Source of the DNA: Geosiphon pyriformis
Taxonomy: Eukaryota > Glomeromycota > Glomeromycetes > Archaeosporales > Geosiphonaceae
Assembly: GCA_016748015.1 (NCBI GenBank)
Contig: JAAOMT010000790.1
Coordinates: 147,610-211,609 of the forward strand
DNA: 64,000 nucleotides
Direction of reading: 5' to 3'
Below, in pieces: positions 1-11,398 of the stretch (within the stretch, counting starts at the first letter, position 1; every line of letters begins with the position of its first letter). The notes under the pieces are model-generated. The model saw nothing but the letters and a program-made list of their open reading frames with translations, did not search any database and was not told the origin of the DNA. A program made the translations under genes and the position numbers.

Positions 1-732
1 TTATTAAAATCTTTTTTTCCTAAGAAAAAGTATTATTAATGGGACCATAAAGAGCTTCTTTAAGTGTTTTTTTTTAGACATAATAATACCAGAAGCAGCC
101 TTTAGATTTACCACAAAAAAATTACTAATTTAAGAAATATTAAAAGTAATATAACAGAAAAAACAAAAACAAAAATTTTTTCATAGAAAAAATACTTTTT
201 GAAAAATTTGGAAAGTAAGAAAAAAAGTAGTTTTATTATCTGATATATCTTTAAGCAAATTTTTAATTAATATTAATTAATTTTTAAACATAAAAATTAA
301 TTCAGATAAAAAATAAATAATATTTTATTGGTTAATAATAATTATTAAAAATAAAACTTATTTTAATTTTAAAACAAATATTTTTAAAGTAAAATAAATT
401 AACACTAATAATATAAATAATTCTTTTATTAAAACTCTAAATTATAATATTAATAATAAGAAAATATTTTATTTTATTTTATTTTATTGTTTTAGATAAA
501 TTAATTTTAAAATAATAAAAACTCCAATAAAAAATTATTTATATTAAATATCAATTTAATTATTATTAAAAAAAATCTGTTATGATAAGATTAATAATTA
601 AATAATTGTTTTTTATAAATAAATTTAAAAAAACTATTATCTTTTTAAAATTTAAAAAAAAAATTAAACTTTTATTTTTAAAAAAAAATATAAATAAAAC
701 TGAAATTTTAATAATCAAAAGAAAATTTAATT
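1..732. other. AT-rich gene-free DNA
   Basis: Very AT-rich, with stop codons in every frame and no recognisable gene or RNA. The last bases before the LINE fragment (717-728) form the left copy of a 12-bp target-site duplication. Confidence 0.7.
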
Positions 733-1081
733 CATGCTAAGCATTGTGCTTATATGGAAAAGAATGGATTGATCCCACTGGATGGTTCAGCCATCATCTC
801 AGTTCATGGTTTGGCTTCAAGGTTTTCTGTAGGAGTGGTTAAGTTACTTGGCATCATTGATGCTTTAGGTGTTCATTTTGGTTTTCACAAGCCTTGTTTG
901 TTCTTTTCAGGTTTAGGTGATTCGGTATCAGTTTATATAGCTGCATAGTATTGTTCTGATTGGTCTGAGTGGCTGGTCACGTGTAGAAAGTGCATGATTC
1001 ATGCCTAGTTTAGATCAATTCTTTGATGTATAGCACTAGGTAGTATTTGGACCTTACTTGTTAAGCATTAATAAAAAAAAA
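729..1081 (+). mobile_element. 5'-truncated LINE 3' end with target-site duplication
   Basis: This is the last 350 bp of a non-LTR retrotransposon. Positions 739-948 encode the C-terminal end of ORF2 (a run beginning H-A-K-H, then MEKNGLIPLDGS), matching the C-termini of the other LINE copies here. A 3' UTR follows, with the conserved hairpin (992-1004) and a terminal TTAATAAAAAA tail. The 12-bp direct repeat AAAAGAAAATTT lies at 717-728 and 1078-1089, as expected for target-primed reverse transcription. Only the very end of ORF2 remains, so the copy is dead on arrival. Confidence 0.88.
992..1004 (+). other. LINE 3' UTR stem-loop, copy 1
   Basis: GCATG-ATT-CATGC gives a 5-bp stem with a 3-nt loop, preceded by TGTAGAAA and followed by TTTAGAT. 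The same element sits at the same place in other LINE copies in the window. The likely role, recognition of the RNA 3' end by the element's reverse transcriptase, is inferred from LINEs whose RT needs a 3' stem-loop. Confidence 0.55.
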
Positions 1082-1089
1082 GAAAATTT

Positions 1090-1560
1090 TGGTTAATAAT
1101 AATTTTAAAAAACAAAAAATTGTTATAATAATTAAATTATAAATATGTTTAAGAAAATAATTGTTTTAATTTTATTTAAGTTTAATTAAATAATATCAAA
1201 TTAATTGTAGTTTATTAAACTATAACAAAAACCTAATAAAATTTATTAAATTAAATCAGATTAATCTAATATTTATATAATTAATTTAAATTAACAAAAA
1301 TTTAGAACATATAATTAAAACTAATATAGATTAAACAGTTTAATTATTAAAATATTGTTTTAAAATATTGTTATTTATTTTATTTAAAAATACAATTGTA
1401 TATAATCTTGGTATTTTTTTAAAAAAACTTATATTATAAATAATTAAATAATATATTAATCTGTAAATTGGTGTTTTAAGTTTGTTAATTTATTTGAAAA
1501 TTTTGGTTAATTAAATTTTTTATATAATAGACAAAAATTTGTTAGTAATAATAAACAGTA
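1090..1560. other. AT-rich gene-free DNA
   Basis: No ORF, RNA or repeat structure recognised between two LINE 3' fragments. Confidence 0.6.
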
Positions 1561-2150
1561 TTTTTTTTTTTTTTCATTTAATGAATGAGGTCCAAACACT
1601 ACCTAATATAATAAATCAGCTAAGTGATCTAAATTAGACATGAATCATGTATTTTTTACATGTAACCAGTTACTCAAACTAATCAAGACAATACTATGTA
1701 TCTATATGAATTGAAACCACACTATCTAAACCTGAAAAAAACCAACAAGAACTATAAAAACCAAAACCAACACTAAAAGTGTCAGCAATACCCAACAATT
1801 TAACTACACTAGCAGAAAGTACTAAAGAAAACCCAGATACTAAGACTGGAAAAAATCCATTATGTGGAATTAACTCACTCTTCTTCATAAATATCTGATG
1901 TTTAACACAGGCCAACTAAACCTCTTTCCTGAATGCAAGGCCAAATCTGCACATAAAGTCTATAATTGTCTAATCCGCAATTTTAGAATCATTAAAAATA
2001 GAAAAAGATTCCCAATATCAATTATTGAAAACAAAACCCTTGCTCAAAATCACACAAATAGCAATATTAAAAGAACAGGAACTCAAACATTATGACATAC
2101 ATAATACTGAGTATGATAGACCAGAAATTACCCCCCATTTAGCTGTATAG
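1561..2150 (-). mobile_element. LINE 3' fragment, reverse strand
   Basis: On the minus strand this reads as the C-terminal part of LINE ORF2 followed by the 3' UTR, ending in a T-run (A tail) at about 1561-1575. The stretch 1694-1915 encodes an open piece containing KKSELIPHNG and KLLGIADTF, homologous to the MEKNGLIPLDG...KLLGI region of the fragment at 729-1081. Upstream of it (to about 2150) homology to ORF2 continues with stop codons. The 3' UTR hairpin is present as ACATG-AAT-CATGT (plus strand, 1638-1650). The copy is 5'-truncated; no convincing target-site duplication was found. Confidence 0.8.
1638..1650 (-). other. LINE 3' UTR stem-loop, copy 2
   Basis: ACATG-AAT-CATGT on the plus strand. 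Compared with copy 1, the outer G-C pair is replaced by A-T, so the pairing is kept although the sequence changed. Confidence 0.5.
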
Positions 2151-2629
2151 GTATTTAGCAACTGAACATAAACATTACAGTATTTAATGTTTAATTTTTT
2201 TAATATAGTAATTGATTTATTTTAATATTTTTATTTTTTTAATAAATAATTTAATAAATTAATTTTATGTTTATTTTTGTGTTTTTTATCAATATTATAG
2301 TATTAAAAATATAATATTTTTATGTAAAAAAGTACAAAACATATTTGAAAATTAGTATTAAAATTATAAAAAAAAACTATATTATTAAAATTAAATTAAC
2401 AAATATTAACTAACAAAAAAGTAAAAGATTAATAATTAACTTAATTATAATCAAATTATAATACAATTTAATTAAAAATCTAAATTAAATACAAAAAAAT
2501 CTTAGCAAACTACTTTGTTTTAATAATATTTTTAGATTTTTTGAATTTTTGTTTAATATATAAATTAGTTTTTTAATTTTGAAAAGAAGTTTAAGTGTTT
2601 ATAATTTTTAAATTATATGAGTAAAAAAA
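2151..2629. other. AT-rich gene-free DNA
   Basis: Nothing recognisable. It may be more of the worn-down LINE that becomes alignable at about 2630. Confidence 0.5.
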
Positions 2630-3599
2630 AGTTTTAACCAATATCAGACTTATTATCTTGATTAACATTGCTTGTAAAATTTTATTTAAGATTTTTTTAA
2701 ACAAAATTTCTTTAACTTATAACAAATTTGGTATTTTTTATGATAACAATTTTTCTGTGTTAAAAAGTATTATTATTTAGTTTTTTATTTTTGTAATAAG
2801 CTTAATTATAAAAAATATATTAAAAAAAATTATAAAGTTTAATTGGTTTTATAAAACATATATAAAGTATATAATTTTATTAGATAATATTACAGTTTGG
2901 TTAAAATAAAAATATATAAGTGGTTTATAAAATTTTTTGGTAATATTTACAATAACAAAATTAATTAAATTATGACAAATTTTAGATTGACTAATAAATA
3001 CCAAGTACATGATAATTTAAATTAATGTAAAATTTTCTTTTCTTTGTTTTAAAAAATTTTTTATGATTCTTTTTTGTGTAAAATAAAAAGACTTAAAAGT
3101 TTGTTTAATTATTAAATTGATATTAAATTTGTTGTTAAGACTGGCAGAATTAAAAATTAAGCTAAATTAACTGTTTTTTTAACAGCTAGTACATTTGTTA
3201 ATAATACAATCTAAATTAATAATAATATGATTATAATTTAATATATTTTAAATATTGTTAGTAAGTTCTTTATAATTAATAATATTTTAATTAACAGTAA
3301 AAAAAATGATTTGTTATTTTATAAATATATAAGTTAAAAATTTTTTATTGTCAATATGTAAAATGTTAATTTTTATTGCAAAAAAAAAAAAAAATTTTAT
3401 AGATATCTAGATATTTTTTTGTTATTAAAGAATCTAAATTTAGTTTAACTAAAACTTATTTAGATATTCGGTTTTTTTTAATATGGTTTTAAAAAAAATT
3501 ATCTTAAACAAACAATTTTTTTATTTAATTTTGGCTGTATTACAAATTATAGTTAATTATAAAACTTAATTCAGTTTTGTTTCTAAAAGTATATATAAT

Positions 3600-4640
3600 A
3601 AATAAAATATGTTAATTAAAAAAAATCTAAGGGTTGTTATTGGAGATTTTTGGTTTTTTTTTTTAATATTGTTGTTGTTGTTTTATTGTTAATTTTTAAT
3701 TATTAAAAGTAATTAAATCTTCAATAATTAAATTTATTTTTAAATTGTTTCCTATAATTTAAATTGCTGAGTTTATAAATAGAATAGCCAATTTTATACT
3801 AATTGTTTATATAGTTACTTTGTAATACAAATCAACTTTTTTTAGAAAATACTTGTTTAAAAGCTTATTCAAAATGTATAGTTACTTTGCTAAAAAAGTT
3901 AATTCTTTTACAAAAATTTTGTTTATAAACTATTTTAATAGATATAATAATAAAAGAAAAGAAAAATAAAAAAAATGTAAAAAAAAAAGATTTTATTAAG
4001 GAAATTATCTGCTGTTTAAGCCTAAAATTACTAACAAATTACTGAAATTAATAGTTAGTTAATTTTAAAATATTAATTAAAATTTGGGAAAATTTTAAGT
4101 AAAATTAATTATAAATTTGTTGTTTTTAATATAGTTTTTGTTGAAGTGATTTGTATAAATATTTTAAGAAAAATATTTTTAATAAAGATAAATTCTAACT
4201 AAAATATATTTTTTTAAAAAAAAAGCTCTTTTTTTATACAATTTGTTATAATACTAGTTTGTAAACTTGTATTTTTATTTTTATTATTAGTTTGCCAAAT
4301 TAAAGATATATTTTAGCAAAGTATAAGTTATTTCTACAAATTATTGAATATTTTAGTAAATTATTAATTATTTCAGTAAATTTTTACAAATTTTGGTAAA
4401 TTCTTAAATGTTATATAATTTATGGTATTGTATAATCTGATTATTACAATTTGTGTATTATATAAATTGAGTTTATTAATTGGATGATAATTTTGGTAAT
4501 TTAACTAAATAATATGTAATAATAATTAATAATAATAATAAATATTAATTAATAATAAGAATTATAAAAGTAATTTTATGTTAAATAATAACTCAAATTT
4601 TTACTGATAATAAAATAAAAATTGGCTTACCAAAGAATTT
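3600..4640. other. AT-rich insertion inside the old LINE
   Basis: This block interrupts the LINE alignment. It is AT-rich, has no ORF and contains short repeats of ATTATTTTAGTAAATT type (about 4310-4410). Its identity is unknown, and it could be a second old element too eroded to recognise. Confidence 0.45.
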
Positions 4641-4809
4641 TCTTAATAAAATTTTATATTACCTATTTTTATATAGTTTAAAGTCATTTAAACAATTGTA
4701 AAGAAAATAAGGTGGCTTTATATTGTTTTTTTCAAATATTAATAGTATTTTTAGTTGTCTATTTAATTATAAATCTTTGGATTTGCAAGTATTAAACTAG
4801 TTTTTGTTA

Positions 4810-5790
4810 TTTAAATAGAAAAACCAGTCCAAAATTATTAAAAAAACGTAATTACTATGTAATAATATAAAAAAACATAAATAACACAAAATAATACAAA
4901 ATAATACAAAATATTATAAAATAACTCAAAATAATACAAGATAACACAATAATACAAAATAGCACAGAATAACTAATAAGAATATAGGATAACTAGTTAT
5001 AATAAAAAAAAATAAAACAATAGTTAAAATAATAATTAATAATTAATAATAACAAGCAATAAAAAGAAATTTTGTAAAACTAGAAAATATATATAAAAGC
5101 AAATAGTTTTAACAAATAAAAAAAACAGATTGGATAAAAATCAGTTTAATATTTTTATATTATTCTTAATCTTAAAAACTTCTTTCTTTTTTTCATTTTT
5201 TATATTTTAATTTTACCAAATAAAATATTATTGTTTAATTTACAAGTCTATAATTCTAATACTCTAATTGTCAAAATTTGATTAATTGTTTTTGTTTATT
5301 TTTATTTCAAATCAGATAAAATTAGCATAATTACTTTTAAAACTTTAATAATTTAAACTAATTGCTCTTAATTATAGCAATTAACAGAATACTAATTTTT
5401 TGTTTTTTTTGTAAAATAACAACATTAAAAATCAACTGCTTAGAAATAAACTTTGTAATAATCTAGTAAAAAAAAGCTTTCTCTAAGTTTAAATATTCAC
5501 TTTATTTTATTAGCTTATCAGAAAAACAAAAAAACAATATTAGATCTTAGTAACTATACTTATTAATTCAGAAAAAAATACAATTATAACAATACAATTA
5601 AAAAAACAACATTTTTGTGTCTTATAACAAAAATACTTAATAAGTAAAACTTTAGACAGAAAAATTTTCAGAAATTAATAACTAATTTTATTATCAAAAC
5701 TAATTTATTTAAACTTAATTTGTTCTCAATATTAAATTATAAATACTAATATTATAAACATACTTAATTAAATTTATTTATAATATTTTT
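4810..5790. repeat. AT-rich element inserted in the old LINE, related to 60.0-60.8 kb
   Basis: The old LINE breaks off at about 4810 and resumes at about 5790, so this is a later insertion. Its landmarks recur in the same order and orientation at 60,005-60,790: a 12-unit 10-bp repeat array, a stretch containing CTCTTAATTATA, and ACAATATTAGATCTTA. There is no coding capacity. It is presumably a non-autonomous repeat family in decay; its class is unknown. Confidence 0.6.
4871..4990. repeat. 10-bp minisatellite array (ATAACACAAA-like)
   Basis: About 12 imperfect units of a decamer, e.g. ATAACACAAA, ATAATACAAA, ATAACTCAAA, ATAATACAAG. The period is nearly exact with one slip near 4950. An array with the same period and unit number is at 60,061-60,180. 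Confidence 0.75.
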
Positions 5791-7656
5791 TAACCATTTT
5801 TTACATTTTCTGATAAGATTAAAAATCAGTTTAGTGAACAATTTTTTGGCTGAAATTGTGAAATTTTTTTTGAACTGTAATATTTTCTTAATTAACAATT
5901 TGCTCTTAGCATTTTATTTCTTTATTGGTATTTTAATGTTTTTTATTTTGAAACAAACAGTTTTTTACAATATTTTTTGCTCTTTTAAGAGATTTGGTAT
6001 TGTTTTTACTAAACAGTTTTACATTAAAAAAGATTTGAATTTTAATTAAAAAAGTTTTTATTACTAAAAAAAACTTAATTTTAGAGATCTTGTTTTTGTT
6101 TAGTTTAATTTAATATTTGAGTATTTGTATAATAAAGTTTTTTGTTGTAGTATTTTTGTTTTTTAATGGTGGTTTTTATTTCTTAAATATGCTTAATTTT
6201 TATTTTTTTTTAATGATAAAAAAAGTTTTACTGATAATATTTTGGATATTATTAATGTTTATACTAATAAATTTCCAAAAAATTTGGAAATATTTGATGT
6301 AAAAAATATCACAATTCTATTTTTTAATATAGATTTGGTTATTAGTATTAAAATAGGTGGTTTGGTCTTATTTACTTTAATGAAACTACTGATAATTACA
6401 TTAACTTTGAAATAAATTTTCAATTTCTGTTTAGTTATAATATATTTTAATAGTTAAGCTGCTTTGAATGCTTATTTATCAGAGCTAAACTTAATAATAT
6501 CAGATTTTTGTAATTATTATTAACTTAAAAAATATCAAGTTTTAAACTCTATTAAGAATAAAATTATTAATATTACTTGATTCAAAGTTAAAGATTATTT
6601 GGATGTTTTTGGTAATAAGAAAACCAATAAGTTTGTTTATACTGTATCTAACTCAAGTTTGGTGTTTTCTATTAAGATTCATAAAAAATATAGATGAATA
6701 GATAATAATACAGTTTTAAAGAATACTTAGTATTTTGTTTGTAATATTTTTAGATCTATTTATTATGTTTATTAAAAGATTAATTTTGGTTTTAATATGT
6801 TTACTGAAAATTTAATAAAAAATATTGACTAAACTAAAACTTTATTAATATAGCATTCTGACTTGTATATAATTTTTAAATTTATAAATAAACTTACAGC
6901 TAATTTTTGGTTTTATTTTATGAAAGCTTTCTATTGTTGTTTAAAAGCATTTATATAACAGAAATTATTCTAATTTTTTATGTTTTTATTGTAAAAATGT
7001 CGAATTTTCTGATTATTTTTTGTGTACAAAATAAATTAGACTATTCAAAAAATTGCTTAGATTATGTATAACTTTTTGGGTATTTTTGTTTGGCTTGAAC
7101 TTATTATTATTTTGTGTTTTATAAATGCTTTTAGTATATATTTTTAATAATATAATTTATACTATTTTATGTAAAAATATGGTTTTTAAATTATAATATT
7201 TAGAAGCTTTATCTGTTTTGGTTGCTTCAAGATTATAATTGAGTGTATTATAAATTTTGTGCATAATATTGGAATAGTTTACTATAATAGTATTTAATTG
7301 ATTAAATCTAAGTATAAAATACTTTAGGAAAAAAAAATTGATTATTTGTAATAAGTTTGCAATTTTTGTGGTATATAGTTTGTTTTATTTACTTTTTAAT
7401 AAAGTCATAAAACTATTTAAGATTATAAAAGTATTTAACATTAATTTTGGTTTATGTAAATTGTGTTTATTTTTTTATAATATAAATTGTAATATTTTTA
7501 TTAAGATAGATTTATAATGTTGCTTTGGTTGGCCTAAATAACTAATTATATGTAAAAAAAATGCATAATTTGTATTTAGTTTAGATTATTTAGTTTAATA
7601 TATAATATTAGATAGCATTTGAACTTTATTCATTAAAAAATTAATAAAAAAAAAAA

Positions 7657-9856
7657 GCAAAAATTTTTTTCTCTAATTTTATAATTATAATTAAAACAAA
7701 GAATAAAAAAGTTTTTAAATATTATTTTTTTTGTAATAACTAATAAAGTTTAATAATAAAAATTGTTTTTAACAATTTTTAACCTATTTTTTTATCTTTA
7801 ATTAATGGTTTTTTTTCAGTTAAAATGTTTTTTAAAAAACATACTTAAGTAAGTTTTAGTGTTGTTTTTATTTTTTTTAAAAGTCTAAAAGTTTTTAATA
7901 ATAAGTTAATTAATAAACTGATTTTTTTTGCTTTTATTATTAATATTATTATGATTTTTTTACAAATGACCAAAAAAATCAAAAATTCCAAAAAACAGCA
8001 ATAATTGTTTATATCTATTATTATTATACTAAACTTTTTTATAGTTTTAAATAAAATTTTAGAAAATTTTTTTTTAATAATAACCAGTTTTTTTTTAATA
8101 TAAAAAATAATAATATTAGCATATTTTTTAAGACAAGTTAAGATTAATCACTAATTGTATTGCCAATTGTAATGTTTTTTGGCAAATTATTGCTGGAAAA
8201 CAACTTATTAAGTTATTTAATTTTAAAGATTGAACTAATTAAATAGAAATTAATTTAACTTTTTTTTGGTTTTTTAATATTGTCTTTAATAATATTTAAA
8301 AAACAATTTTTAGTTGTTAAAAATTTTTAAAATAAGTAATCTCTATTTTGGTGTTTAATGTTATATTTAAAATTAAATTGACTTTAGTTAATTTTTTGTT
8401 TTATTTATTATCTGGTTTTATTAAATTTAAATTTGGTTTAAAAAATAATATTAAGTTGTTTTATATAGATTTTACTTTAAGTCTTTCTTAATTACTGTTA
8501 CCAAAATTGTTGTTAGTAATTTTTTTTAATTATACTTAAAATTGCAAAATCTTTTATAGTAATTTCTGTTTTTTTTCTTTTTCTGTTGTATTATATAATA
8601 TTCTTCTTAATATATTTTTTGATAATATTAAAAATATTCTTGGTGTTTTTAATATTTTTACTTTAGTTAAATTAAAATCTACTAGTTTGTAATAATATAT
8701 TGTTATTAATTTTAAAAACTTTTTTTCTGATATTGTTTTTAATACTAGTTAAAAAAATTTTTTTTTGCTTAACTAAAAAGAAATTTTTAGTTTAAGAAAC
8801 ACTTTTAAAACCAAATTGGTTAATTTTTTTTTAGTTGTACTGTCTTTAAAATCAATAATTTGATTTTCAAATTGGTAATTATATTTGTTTTATTTCTTAT
8901 TTTTTTAATTTTTATTATTATTAATGTTTTGCTATTATAATATTTAATTCTTATAAATTTTTAAACCTTAGTATTATAAAAACTAGTATTTTACACAAAT
9001 ATTATATTTAATAAAAAATTTTTAAATATTATTAATATTATAAATATTAAAGTTTAGATTATTTGTTTGCTAATTGCATAGTATTATAATCTTTTTTTTT
9101 TTAAATTATTAATTAATTTTGTTATTGACTTTAGATTTTTTGTATTATTTTTTGTTGATAAAAAATTTTATGCTAAAGTTTTTGTCTTTTTGGCTTTTTT
9201 GCTTGTTATTTTTTTGGTTATTTTTGTTGTTAATTCTGTTATTAAATCTATATTGAATTTTTTGAAATCTCAAATTTTAAGTTTAGCTGTTTTAATTAAA
9301 TTAGTTATTAAACTAATTAACTTATTAATTAAATTAATTTAAACACTTTTTTTTCTATGTATATAAAACTTAAAAATATTATTATAATTGTTTAAAATAA
9401 GATATTTGTTTTTAATAAAGCTTTAAACAAAAGTTAATATTAAGATAATTAAAGTTAAAATTAAATATAGTATTAAAACTAATTTAATAAATAATATTAA
9501 TTATATATTAAACAAAAATATTTATTCATAGTTAATAACTGTTTAAAAACATTAATTTTTTAAAATTAATCTGAATCTAGATAAAATTACTAAATAATTA
9601 AGTAAATTAGTTGTAAATAGTATTTTATTATTATTATACATAAAATATTTTTTTAAAATATATATTTTTTTAAATTTAATATAGTTTAGTCTAAATTAGA
9701 TTTATATTTAATTACATATAAAAAATTTTTAATTAATATTTATTTTAAGTTTGTCATATTATATTAAGTTATATTTAAGTTTATATATTAAATAAAAAAT
9801 ACATAATAATTTAATTTCTTTACAATTAATTTTTCTAAATATAAAAATAATATAAT
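7657..9856. other. AT-rich gene-free DNA, possibly eroded LINE ORF1
   Basis: No open gene. Around 9120-9330 the plus strand reads like an eroded hydrophobic-plus-heptad stretch that could correspond to the end of a LINE ORF1 (compare L-E-S-K-L-V-A-L-E in LINE-A), but this is only a hint. The rest is unresolved. Confidence 0.4.
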
Positions 9857-10607
9857 ATAAAAAACTTCTTTCTCTCTTATCTCCAAAAATCCTTAAAAAG
9901 CGCATTTTCTAAAAAAGAAGTTTTCTATTTTTTCTTGTTAGTTTTTTCAACATTTCTTTAAATAACAACCCTTTTGTTATGGATTTAAAGGCTGCTTCAG
10001 GTGGTGATATGTCAAAAAAAAAGACACCCAAAGGAGCTTTCTATGGTTCTGCTGGTGGTTTTTTTGCTCAAAAGAAAAAAATGGTTTTTGGGAACATTAA
10101 ACACTCTGGTAATAAGAAGGATATCTCTTTAAGTAAATCTGGATCTGATAATAGTGTGTATTCTGATGTGGATAGTCTGTTTGGTAATAATGAAGATGTT
10201 GGCATGGCTGGTGTAAATGGTGAGTCTCTTTTGGGTTTGGCTGCAACCACTTCCAAGGCAAAATGTATTAATACTGGTGCTGCTTTTGGTTTCCCATTTG
10301 GTTCTCCCAACTTTGACATGGACAATAATAAAGAAGTGTTTCTTCCTTCTTGTTTTTCTATCTTTCTAGATAAGAAGTGGGTTGATTCCAAAATTATCAA
10401 AACTCAGGTGGAGGTTTCAGTTAGGCAATCTTTTGCTTTGGACATTAATTTCTCAGCTGTAGAAGGGAAATCAATGATGGCAAAAACCCAAATTATTAGA
10501 AAAATTTTTTCAACTGTCAATGGTTTTGGGAGGGCCATTACTCCTTTAAAATTTAAAGGAATCATCTGATCGACATTTACTTTAGAAAAAAGCATGGAAA
10601 TGGCCGC
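9857..10607 (+). mobile_element. LINE-A, 5' part (cut off by inversion)
   Basis: The element begins at about 9857 with AAAAAACTTCTTTCTCTC, the same start as LINE-B, followed by a roughly 120-bp 5' UTR and the N-terminal part of ORF1. It stops abruptly at 10,607 where LINE-B begins in the opposite orientation. Its continuation is on the minus strand at 21,577-15,581, giving a restored length of about 6.75 kb. Confidence 0.85.
9979..10607 (+). pseudogene. LINE-A ORF1, N-terminal fragment
   Basis: This is the N-terminal half of a LINE ORF1 protein, which in this element type is an RNA-binding chaperone-like protein. It starts MDLKAASGGDMSKKK and carries a low-complexity Gly/Ser/Lys N-terminus followed by a conserved block (K-S-F-A-L-D-I-N ... 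F-K-G-I-I). An in-frame TGA lies at 10,567-10,569. Homology continues through it (S-T-F-T-L-E-K-S-M-E-M-A-A) to the inversion junction at 10,607. The rest of this ORF1, containing the RNA-binding and zinc-knuckle region, is on the minus strand from 21,577. The reading frame uses normal ATG at 9979. Confidence 0.8.
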
Positions 10608-11225
10608 ATCCCCAGCCTTTTTAAAAGCCTGTGCCAAGCTCGATTCAGACGTAAATGTTGCTTTGATGATCCCAGCAAATTTTGAGGGGGTAGAGGCCCC
10701 CCCAAAACCATTGATTCCTAAAAATAATTTCCTGACTGCAGAAAGTTTCTCTTGAGAAGATTTACCAGTCACTTTTTTCAATCCAATATTCAGAGCAAAT
10801 GACTTACAAACAGGGACATTAACCAGATTTCTCAAAGGAGTAGGAAGTTCTAAATAACCACATGACAGAACATCACCATTATCATCATTGCCCAAAAAAT
10901 TAATTTTGCCCAGAGATTTACCCAAACTTTGCTTAGTAACTACCTTGGGCCCTTTGAGTGTTTGGTTAATGTTTCTTCTTTCCAAAAGATCACTTTCTCT
11001 ATAATCTACACTAGTTTCCTCAATCAAAAAATCCTTTTCTATGTTCACACTGTCAGATTCAGTGGTATTCCCAGCCTCAGACTCCCAAGAACCACCAACC
11101 ACTTTATCAGACACAACCATTTTTTGAGCAGCACCATTCTTCAGAACACCACCCTTCCTTTTTTTCCTAGAAGCAATGTCTTTACTAACAGTATCAGCAC
11201 TAAAGTCTTTGGCAGATTTCTTCAT
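10608..11225 (-). pseudogene. LINE-B ORF1, N-terminal fragment
   Basis: This is the N-terminal part of the second ORF1 type, about 205 codons, uninterrupted from ATG at 11,225 to the junction. It has a Lys/Ser-rich, acidic low-complexity N-terminus, then K-S-F-A-L-N-I-G ... N-G-F-G-G-A-S-T-P-S-K-F-A-G-I-I-K-A-T-F-T, ending at K-K-A-G-D. The frame happens to stay open past the junction into antisense LINE-A sequence down to 10,404, creating a chimeric ORF of about 273 codons that is probably meaningless. The true continuation (A-K-I-L-V-N-T-N-L-K-K) is at 21,577 on the plus strand. Confidence 0.8.
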
Positions 11226-11375
11226 CACAACAACACTGGAACCAATAATGGCCTTGTAATCAAGCAGGAAAGGTTTGGATTTATCGTACTGAATTGTAGA
11301 AAACTTCTTTTCAAAAAACTTTTGACTCTTTTTTAGGAATTTGGGACAAAGGAGAGAAAGAAGTTTTTGTTGTAA
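10608..11375 (-). mobile_element. LINE-B, 5' part (inverted)
   Basis: This minus-strand element starts at about 11,375 with a 5' UTR containing AAAAACTTCTTTCTCTC, like LINE-A, followed by ORF1 from 11,225. It ends at the inversion junction. Its continuation is on the plus strand from 21,578 to 28,320. It is flanked at 11,376-11,398 by one copy of a 23-bp target-site duplication whose partner is at 28,321-28,343. Confidence 0.85.
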
Positions 11376-11398
11376 ATATTTATAATAAATAAATATTT
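11376..11398. repeat. 23-bp target-site duplication of LINE-B, left copy (inverted)
   Basis: The reverse complement of 11,376-11,398 equals 28,321-28,343 in all 23 positions (begins AAATATTTAT, ends TATAAATAT). It directly flanks the LINE-B 5' end, while the partner flanks the LINE-B 3' tail. The inverted orientation of the pair is explained by the inversion. Confidence 0.85.

Larger units (their letters stand above)
2630..7656 (+). mobile_element. Worn-down LINE with nested AT-rich insertions
   Basis: This is an old LINE copy of the same family as LINE-A, with most C and G replaced by T and A. Three blocks align in order with LINE-A ORF2: the reverse-transcriptase region (about 2630-3580), a short block (about 4640-4805) and the region from the C-terminal half to the 3' end (about 5790-7656). 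The longest open remnants, 5834-6049 and 6117-6302, match LINE-A 17.1-17.4 kb and the run-up to its RNase H domain. The 3' UTR (about 7515-7656) keeps the order of landmarks and ends in TTAATAAAAAA. The blocks are separated by about 1.0 kb (3.6-4.64 kb) and 1.0 kb (4.81-5.79 kb) of unrelated DNA. It cannot encode protein. Confidence 0.8.

Noticed and set aside
4871..4990. CRISPR-like array
   Set aside because: Units are 10 bp with no spacers, in a eukaryotic AT-rich repeat.
10068..10400. Open antisense frame on the minus strand
   Set aside because: Shadow of LINE-A ORF1 on the other strand; no homology and no start context.
10929..11336. 135-codon plus-strand ORF
   Set aside because: Antisense to LINE-B ORF1 and its 5' UTR; no independent support.
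9857..11375. Twin-priming as the origin of the tail-to-tail LINE 5' ends
   Set aside because: Twin priming inverts the 5' part relative to the 3' part of one copy and keeps the 3' end. Here two different ORF1 families both lack their 3' parts, and both missing parts are found at 21.6 kb.
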